This document shows positions 33,731 through 39,883 of a DNA stretch of 39,883 bases, in pieces. How positions within the stretch are numbered: position 1 is the first letter of the stretch; every line of letters begins with the position of its first letter. The DNA comes from Hyphomonadaceae bacterium (lineage in GTDB: Bacteria > Pseudomonadota > Alphaproteobacteria > Caulobacterales > Hyphomonadaceae): assembly GCA_947478925.1 (NCBI GenBank), contig CANJXY010000009.1:1-39883 (forward strand), read 5' to 3'. The position numbers were made by a program, and so were the translations under genes. The notes under the pieces were generated by a model. The model was not told the origin of the DNA. It was given only the letters and a program-made list of their open reading frames with translations, and ran no database searches.

Positions 33731-35581
33731 ATGGATATCGTTGTCGTGGTCGGCATCGTGATCACTGTGATCACGGGGTTTCCGGTCATTCTTCAACTGC
33801 GCAAGCAGCCCAAGGGCCTGCACATCATCTTCTTCACCGAGATGTGGGAGCGGTTCTCCTATTACGGGATGCGTACAATCCTGTTCGTCTACATGACGCA
33901 GCATTTCCTGTTCTCAGATGAGGCGGCGTCGGGCCAGTACGGCTCCTATACCTCGCTGGTGTACCTGTTGCCATTGATCGGCGGCATGCTCGCTGACCGT
34001 TACCTTGGCACGACCAAGGCGGTGGCGTTTGGCGCGCTGCTGCTGGTGGCGGGACACCTCACCATGGCGATCGAGCAGGAGCCGGCGCGCAACGTGCTCG
34101 TCTATGAAGGCCAGCGATACGACATCGCGGCCGAGGGCAGGCAGGACAAGCGCCAGGCCTGGATCGTGATTGAAGATCAACGGTATGGGTTCGGTCCGGC
34201 CGACGGCGGCGGTATGGAAATCAAGGGCTATGCAGGCTCGGCTACGCTGCCGACTATCCTGCCCAAGGACAATCCGGAGACACCGGCAGTCGAGGGCTAC
34301 CAGATGCTCGTGGAAGGGCAGCAGCCCTTCTACATGAGCGCGTTCTTTCTTGCGTTGTCGCTCATCATCATGGGCGTGGGTTTCCTTAAGGCGAACCTAG
34401 CCACTCAGGTCGGCCAGCTCTACACCAAGGACGATCCGCGCCGCGATGGCGGGTTCTCGCTTTACTACTATGGGATCAACCTCGGCGCCTTCTGGGCGCA
34501 GGTGGGTTGTGCCTGGCTGGGCGCGGAGCTGGGCTGGCAATGGGGCTTCGGCGCAGCTGGCGTCGGCATGCTGTTGGGATGGCTGGTGTTCGTGCGCCGG
34601 CGCCTGCTGTTCTTCACACCCGGACCGGCGCAGCTTCCCGCGGAGCTCGGCCTGCCGCCCAATCCCGAGTTGCTCAAGAAGCCACTCATCGGACCAATCA
34701 ATCGCGAGTGGCTGATCTACATCGTGGCGCTGCTGAGCGTGGGCCTAGTATGGCTGTTGGTGCAGCGAGAGCCGATCGTAAACACTGCCTTGACCGCCGC
34801 TTCGGCGGCGATGCTGGCGTTCTTCGTCTACTACATGGTGACCAAGGCGACGCTGGCCGAAACGGGTAAGCTGATCCTCGCGATTATCCTAGTGCTTGCA
34901 TCGGTGGTGTTCTTCACGCTGTTCGAACTCGCGGGTTCTGCGCTGGCCCAGTTCTCCGAGCGGTCATCGCAGCTTTGCATTGGCGGCGCGTGCGTCAACT
35001 CGGGCCAGACTCAGAGCTTCAACGGCGCCTTCATTCTGATCTTCGCGCCGATATTTGCAGCGATGTGGACGTGGCTGGGGCGGCACAAGAAAGATCCGGG
35101 TGATGCGTTCAAGTTCGCGCTCGGCCTTATTCAGGTTGGCGCGGGCTTTCTAATTCTGGTGTGGGGCGTTCAGTACGCTGATGCCTCGTTCAAGGTGCCG
35201 CTGATCTTCCTCATCCTCCTCTACCTCCTTCACACAACCGGCGAACTGTTCCTGTCGCCTGTTGGTCTCTCCGCCATGACCAAGCTAACGCCGGCGCCGA
35301 TCGCGGCGACGATGATGGCGACTTGGTATCTCGGCTCGTCGATTGCGCAGGCGGTGCAGGCACAGATTACCAAGCTGACCGCGCAGGAGACGGTTGGCGG
35401 GCAGGTGCTCGATCCCGGGCTGGCGTTGAAAACGTATGCCGAGGTATTCACCAACGTGGGCCTATGGGGCATCGGCATCGGTGTCGCGCTGGGCATTGCT
35501 AGCCCGTTCCTCAACAAGCTTGCGCATCTCAAGGACAAACCGAAGGACGGGCAAACGCCTGCGCCACAAGCCGCCGAGTAA
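33731..35581 (+). CDS. POT/PTR2 family proton-dependent oligopeptide transporter
   Basis: 616 residues. The start is set by GAGGA (33722-33726) four bases before ATG 33731; the frame to 33683 lacks one. Major facilitator with the proton-coupling motif EMWERFSYYG (E37, E40, R41, F42) in TM1. GFLKANLATQVGQLYTKDD and GGFSLYYYGINLGAF form the PTR2 signature. Unusually, about 85 residues (115-198) lie between TM3 and TM4, a loop that should face the periplasm. It holds two similar segments, VLVYEGQRYDI and IVIEDQRYGF. The protein ends in a Pro/Ala-rich tail. Substrates are expected to be di- and tripeptides. Confidence 0.92.
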   Translation: MDIVVVVGIVITVITGFPVILQLRKQPKGLHIIFFTEMWERFSYYGMRTILFVYMTQHFLFSDEAASGQYGSYTSLVYLLPLIGGMLADRYLGTTKAVAFGALLLVAGHLTMAIEQEPARNVLVYEGQRYDIAAEGRQDKRQAWIVIEDQRYGFGPADGGGMEIKGYAGSATLPTILPKDNPETPAVEGYQMLVEGQQPFYMSAFFLALSLIIMGVGFLKANLATQVGQLYTKDDPRRDGGFSLYYYGINLGAFWAQVGCAWLGAELGWQWGFGAAGVGMLLGWLVFVRRRLLFFTPGPAQLPAELGLPPNPELLKKPLIGPINREWLIYIVALLSVGLVWLLVQREPIVNTALTAASAAMLAFFVYYMVTKATLAETGKLILAIILVLASVVFFTLFELAGSALAQFSERSSQLCIGGACVNSGQTQSFNGAFILIFAPIFAAMWTWLGRHKKDPGDAFKFALGLIQVGAGFLILVWGVQYADASFKVPLIFLILLYLLHTTGELFLSPVGLSAMTKLTPAPIAATMMATWYLGSSIAQAVQAQITKLTAQETVGGQVLDPGLALKTYAEVFTNVGLWGIGIGVALGIASPFLNKLAHLKDKPKDGQTPAPQAAE

Positions 35582-35595
35582 TCGGGGCCGGCTAA

Positions 35596-35640
35596 AAAGC
35601 AGAGGGGCGTCTCCGGAAGGAGACGCCCCTTTCCTGTTTT
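35596..35640. terminator. Strong bidirectional terminator between the transporter gene and tldD
   Basis: A perfect 12-bp stem (35603-35614 with 35619-35630) around a GGAA tetraloop. TTCCTGTTTT follows on plus, and GCTTTTT on minus (the AAAAAGC at 35594-35600). It sits between the two convergent stops and should stop transcripts from both sides. Confidence 0.95.
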
Positions 35641-35657
35641 GTCGCTGTGACGAACGA

Positions 35658-37073
35658 TCAGCCAGCCCCGCCGACGGTGATCTTGTCGATGCGGAGCGAG
35701 GGCTGGCCGACGCCAACGGGGACGGATTGGCCGGCCTTGCCACAGGTGCCGACGCCTTCGTCCATGGCGAAGTCGTTGCCGACCATGGAGATGTTGTTCA
35801 TCACCGTGGGACCGTGACCGATCAGTGTAGCATTCTTCACCGGCGGGCCGACCTTGCCGTCTTCGACGAGGTAGGCCTCGGTGCACTGGAAGACGAACTG
35901 GCCGTTGGTGATGTCGACCTGGCCGCCACCGAAATCGACAGCCCAGATGCCGCGCTTGATCGAGCGGACGATTTCTTCGGGATCATGCGTGCCGCCGGTC
36001 ATGAAGGTGTTGGTCATGCGGGGCATTGGCGTCGAGGCGTAGTTCTCGCGGCGTCCATTGCCGGTGGCGGGCACGCCCATCAAGCGCGAGTTCATCCGGT
36101 CCTGCATATAGCCAACGAGGACGCCGTCTTCGACGAGAACCGTACGCTGGGTCTGCGTGCCTTCGTCGTCGAAGGAGAGCGAGCCACGGCGATTGGCGAT
36201 CGTGCCGTCGTCGACAATGGTGACGCCCTTGGCCATCACCTGCTCGCCGACCTTGCCGGAATAGACGGATGAGCCCTTGCGGTTGAAGTCGCCTTCGAGG
36301 CCGTGGCCGACGGCTTCGTGCAGCAGCACGCCGGTCCAGCCCGGTCCAAGCGCAACTTCCATTTCACCCGCGGGGGCGGGAATGGCTTCCAGGTTGATCT
36401 CGGCCTTTCGCAGGGCACGTTCGGCGAGCGCCTTCCAGCGATCGGGCTGGATCCATTCTTCATAGGATGCGCGGCCGCCAGCGCCGGCCGAGCCCGTCTC
36501 GCGGCGACCATCCTTCTCCAGCGTCACAGCGATGTTGACGCGAACAAGCGGCCGGGCCTCTGCGACGCTGGCGCCGCCAGAACGGATAATCTCAACAGAC
36601 GTGCGCGATCCGGCGAGGGACGCGGAGACCTGAACGACGCGCGGGTCACGGGCGCGACACCAGGCGTCGATCTCGGCGAGCAGGCCGGTCTTGGCGACGA
36701 AATTGGGAGCGGCGGTGGGGTCGACGTCGACATAGAGGCGGCGATTCACCGGCGTCGGGCCGACGGCGAGGGCGCCGCGGCGTCCGCGTTTCGCTGCGGA
36801 GGCGGAGGTGGCGGCGCGGCGGAGGGAGGCTTCGGAGATCTCGCTGGCGTGGGCGTAGCCGGTGGTTTCGCCTGATACGACACGCAGCCCGAAACCCTGT
36901 CCGCTGTCGTAGGACGCGGACTTCAGCCGGCCGTCGTCGAACAGGAAGCTCTCGGACCTCACCGATTCGAGATAGATTTCGCCATCCTCGGCACCGTCGA
37001 GCGCCTCATCGAGAATGCTGGCGGCTTTCGACACGCCGATGCCGGCTTCCTCGATCAGGCTGCGGTCGGACAT
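35658..37073 (-). CDS. tldD: TldD metalloprotease
   Basis: 471 residues, usual length. The zinc motif is LLHEAVGHGLEGD (H252, E253, H257). DDGRLKSASYDSGQGFGLRVV, GTANRR-like GTIANRRGSLSFDDEGT, and the C-terminal VGNDFAMDEGVGTCGKAGQ with its conserved Cys are family features. TldD works with TldE (PmbA), which is not in the window, to degrade unfolded or modified peptides such as microcin precursors. It is downstream of the TPR gene by 97 bases and next to coxB, a frequent alphaproteobacterial arrangement. Confidence 0.95.
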   Translation of the reverse strand: MSDRSLIEEAGIGVSKAASILDEALDGAEDGEIYLESVRSESFLFDDGRLKSASYDSGQGFGLRVVSGETTGYAHASEISEASLRRAATSASAAKRGRRGALAVGPTPVNRRLYVDVDPTAAPNFVAKTGLLAEIDAWCRARDPRVVQVSASLAGSRTSVEIIRSGGASVAEARPLVRVNIAVTLEKDGRRETGSAGAGGRASYEEWIQPDRWKALAERALRKAEINLEAIPAPAGEMEVALGPGWTGVLLHEAVGHGLEGDFNRKGSSVYSGKVGEQVMAKGVTIVDDGTIANRRGSLSFDDEGTQTQRTVLVEDGVLVGYMQDRMNSRLMGVPATGNGRRENYASTPMPRMTNTFMTGGTHDPEEIVRSIKRGIWAVDFGGGQVDITNGQFVFQCTEAYLVEDGKVGPPVKNATLIGHGPTVMNNISMVGNDFAMDEGVGTCGKAGQSVPVGVGQPSLRIDKITVGGAG

Positions 37074-37170
37074 CGATTGCCTCGCTCAAAGACTCTTCTT
37101 CCAACCCAAGATAGGGTGGGGCACCGGTCAAATACAACGGAAAGCCTGCCGCTCCCGTCGGGATCGGGCG

Positions 37171-37752
37171 TCAGCTCGCTGCGGCGGGAACCACGGTGAA
37201 ACGAGCCATCTGCTCTGAGGCCAGCTTGAAATCTGGCTTCATTTCGAGTGCGCTGCGGAAATCCTCGTAGGCCGATTGCAGGTCGCCAAGCTTTTCGTGG
37301 GTCAGGCCGCGATTATAGTAGCCGACAATGCGCGCCTCTCCCGAGGTGGATACGACCCCCTCGTTAAGCGCGGCGAGCGCCTCCGGGTAACGTTTTAGGT
37401 TGTAGAGGGCAGCCCCGAGATTGACCTTGGTTTCTGTCAGCTCAGGCATCATGTCGATGCTGCGCTGGTAATCCCACATGGCGCGCGTGTTGTTTCCGTT
37501 GCGCATGTGCAGGATGCCGCGGTTGGTGTAGGTCGCGGCCTTGTCCCTGCGGCGCAGTGTCTCCTCGGTCAGCGCGCGGTTGCATGCGTTAAGCGCTTGC
37601 TGCAACGCAGCGTCGCCCGTTTCGGCGGCCTCATAACAGGCCCGCGCGAGACCGCCGCCAATCACCGTGACAGCGCCCTGCGCGAAAGCCGCGCCCTGGC
37701 TTGCTGCGACAGCGATGCAAATCGAAATCCCCAATCGAAACCGGGTTCTCAT
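37171..37752 (-). CDS. Exported TPR protein
   Basis: 193 residues from ATG 37752, preceded by AAGGAG with eight bases of spacing; the frame to 37866 is not used. A signal peptide (RTRFRLGISICIAVAASQGAAFA) is followed by about four tetratricopeptide repeats between residues 55 and 185: TYTNRGILHMRNGNNTRAMWDYQ, VNLGAALYNLKRYPEALAALNEG and YYNRGLTHEKLGDLQSAYEDF give the clearest repeats. Two Cys (CYEA, ACNRAL) may form a disulphide, as in other alphaproteobacterial proteins of this type. It is a likely periplasmic scaffold; partners are unknown. It diverges from coxB with 164 bases between the starts. Confidence 0.88.
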   Translation of the reverse strand: MRTRFRLGISICIAVAASQGAAFAQGAVTVIGGGLARACYEAAETGDAALQQALNACNRALTEETLRRRDKAATYTNRGILHMRNGNNTRAMWDYQRSIDMMPELTETKVNLGAALYNLKRYPEALAALNEGVVSTSGEARIVGYYNRGLTHEKLGDLQSAYEDFRSALEMKPDFKLASEQMARFTVVPAAAS

Positions 37753-37916
37753 CTTCCCAACTCCTTGAGCGTCTGATAGCGACCACGCGCTTACCAATTC
37801 GAATCGCGCCGCCTGCGACACTATGCACCCGGCGGTCCGAAACGGAGTGGTAGCGATGGGCAGCATATCACGTTAAAGCCCGGGTTTCACGCATCTGGCT
37901 GGAGGATGTGGACAAA

Positions 37917-39883
<1,967 letters not shown>

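Noticed and set aside
35436-36272. 278-codon plus-strand ORF over the end of the transporter and tldD
   Set aside because: It runs through the bidirectional terminator and is antisense to conserved TldD sequence.

Overview
The window is a high-GC, densely packed stretch of bacterial chromosome, almost certainly alphaproteobacterial. The evidence is the run ribF-ileS-lspA-DUF3035 lipoprotein-two M16 peptidase genes-mutL, the CheY/CheZ pair, a MutL carrying the endonuclease motif used by organisms without MutH, a GCS2-type glutamate-cysteine ligase, and tldD beside an aa3-type oxidase coxB-coxA operon. A Caulobacterales/Hyphomonadaceae-like organism is my best guess, but the order is inference. 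I see no rRNA or tRNA gene, CRISPR array, insertion sequence, prophage, defence island or biosynthetic cluster. This is mostly a core-genome region and I do not claim a new multi-gene system.

Layout. 1-5760: the 3' end of an EF-hand protein with its terminator, a family VIII esterase/beta-lactamase-like enzyme, a convergent METTL20-like protein methyltransferase, an SDR, a Tat/lipoprotein DUF1906 protein, a PPOX-fold flavin protein and an unrecognised small protein preceded by about 450 bases with no convincing gene. 5760-9966: methylmalonyl-CoA mutase small subunit (minus) diverging from a nitronate monooxygenase-like gene and a threonine dehydratase. 9963-13442: soluble lytic transglycosylase (minus) diverging from dapA-smpB. 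13660-14680: a cheY-cheZ operon (minus). 14920-25106: phaJ-like hydratase, ribF, ileS, lspA, DUF3035 lipoprotein, an active/inactive M16 pair and mutL, all on plus. 25137-31293: rnhB (minus), an operon of a RibD-C reductase, a quinone oxidoreductase and a CPBP protease (plus), rsmD (minus), tadA (plus), a DUF4163/DUF3298 protein and ubiA (minus). 31338-35581: rsmE, gshA and a POT peptide transporter (plus), ended by a strong bidirectional terminator. 35658-37752: tldD and a TPR protein (minus). 37917-end: coxB and the first 351 codons of coxA (plus), cut by the window edge.

The genes serve translation and RNA modification (ileS, smpB, rsmD, rsmE, tadA), envelope biogenesis (lspA, slt, dapA and several lipoproteins), respiration (ubiA, coxBA), thiol metabolism (gshA), DNA maintenance (mutL, rnhB) and chemotaxis signal termination (cheY, cheZ). 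The less routine items are a FliM-like CheY-binding peptide at the end of CheZ, a periplasmic insertion with an internal duplication in the peptide transporter, a mutA without mutB beside it, a His-rich CoxA N-terminus, interleaved inverted repeats after smpB, a strong hairpin before ileS, tandem repeats before gshA, and a triple heptamer at the start of the PPOX gene.
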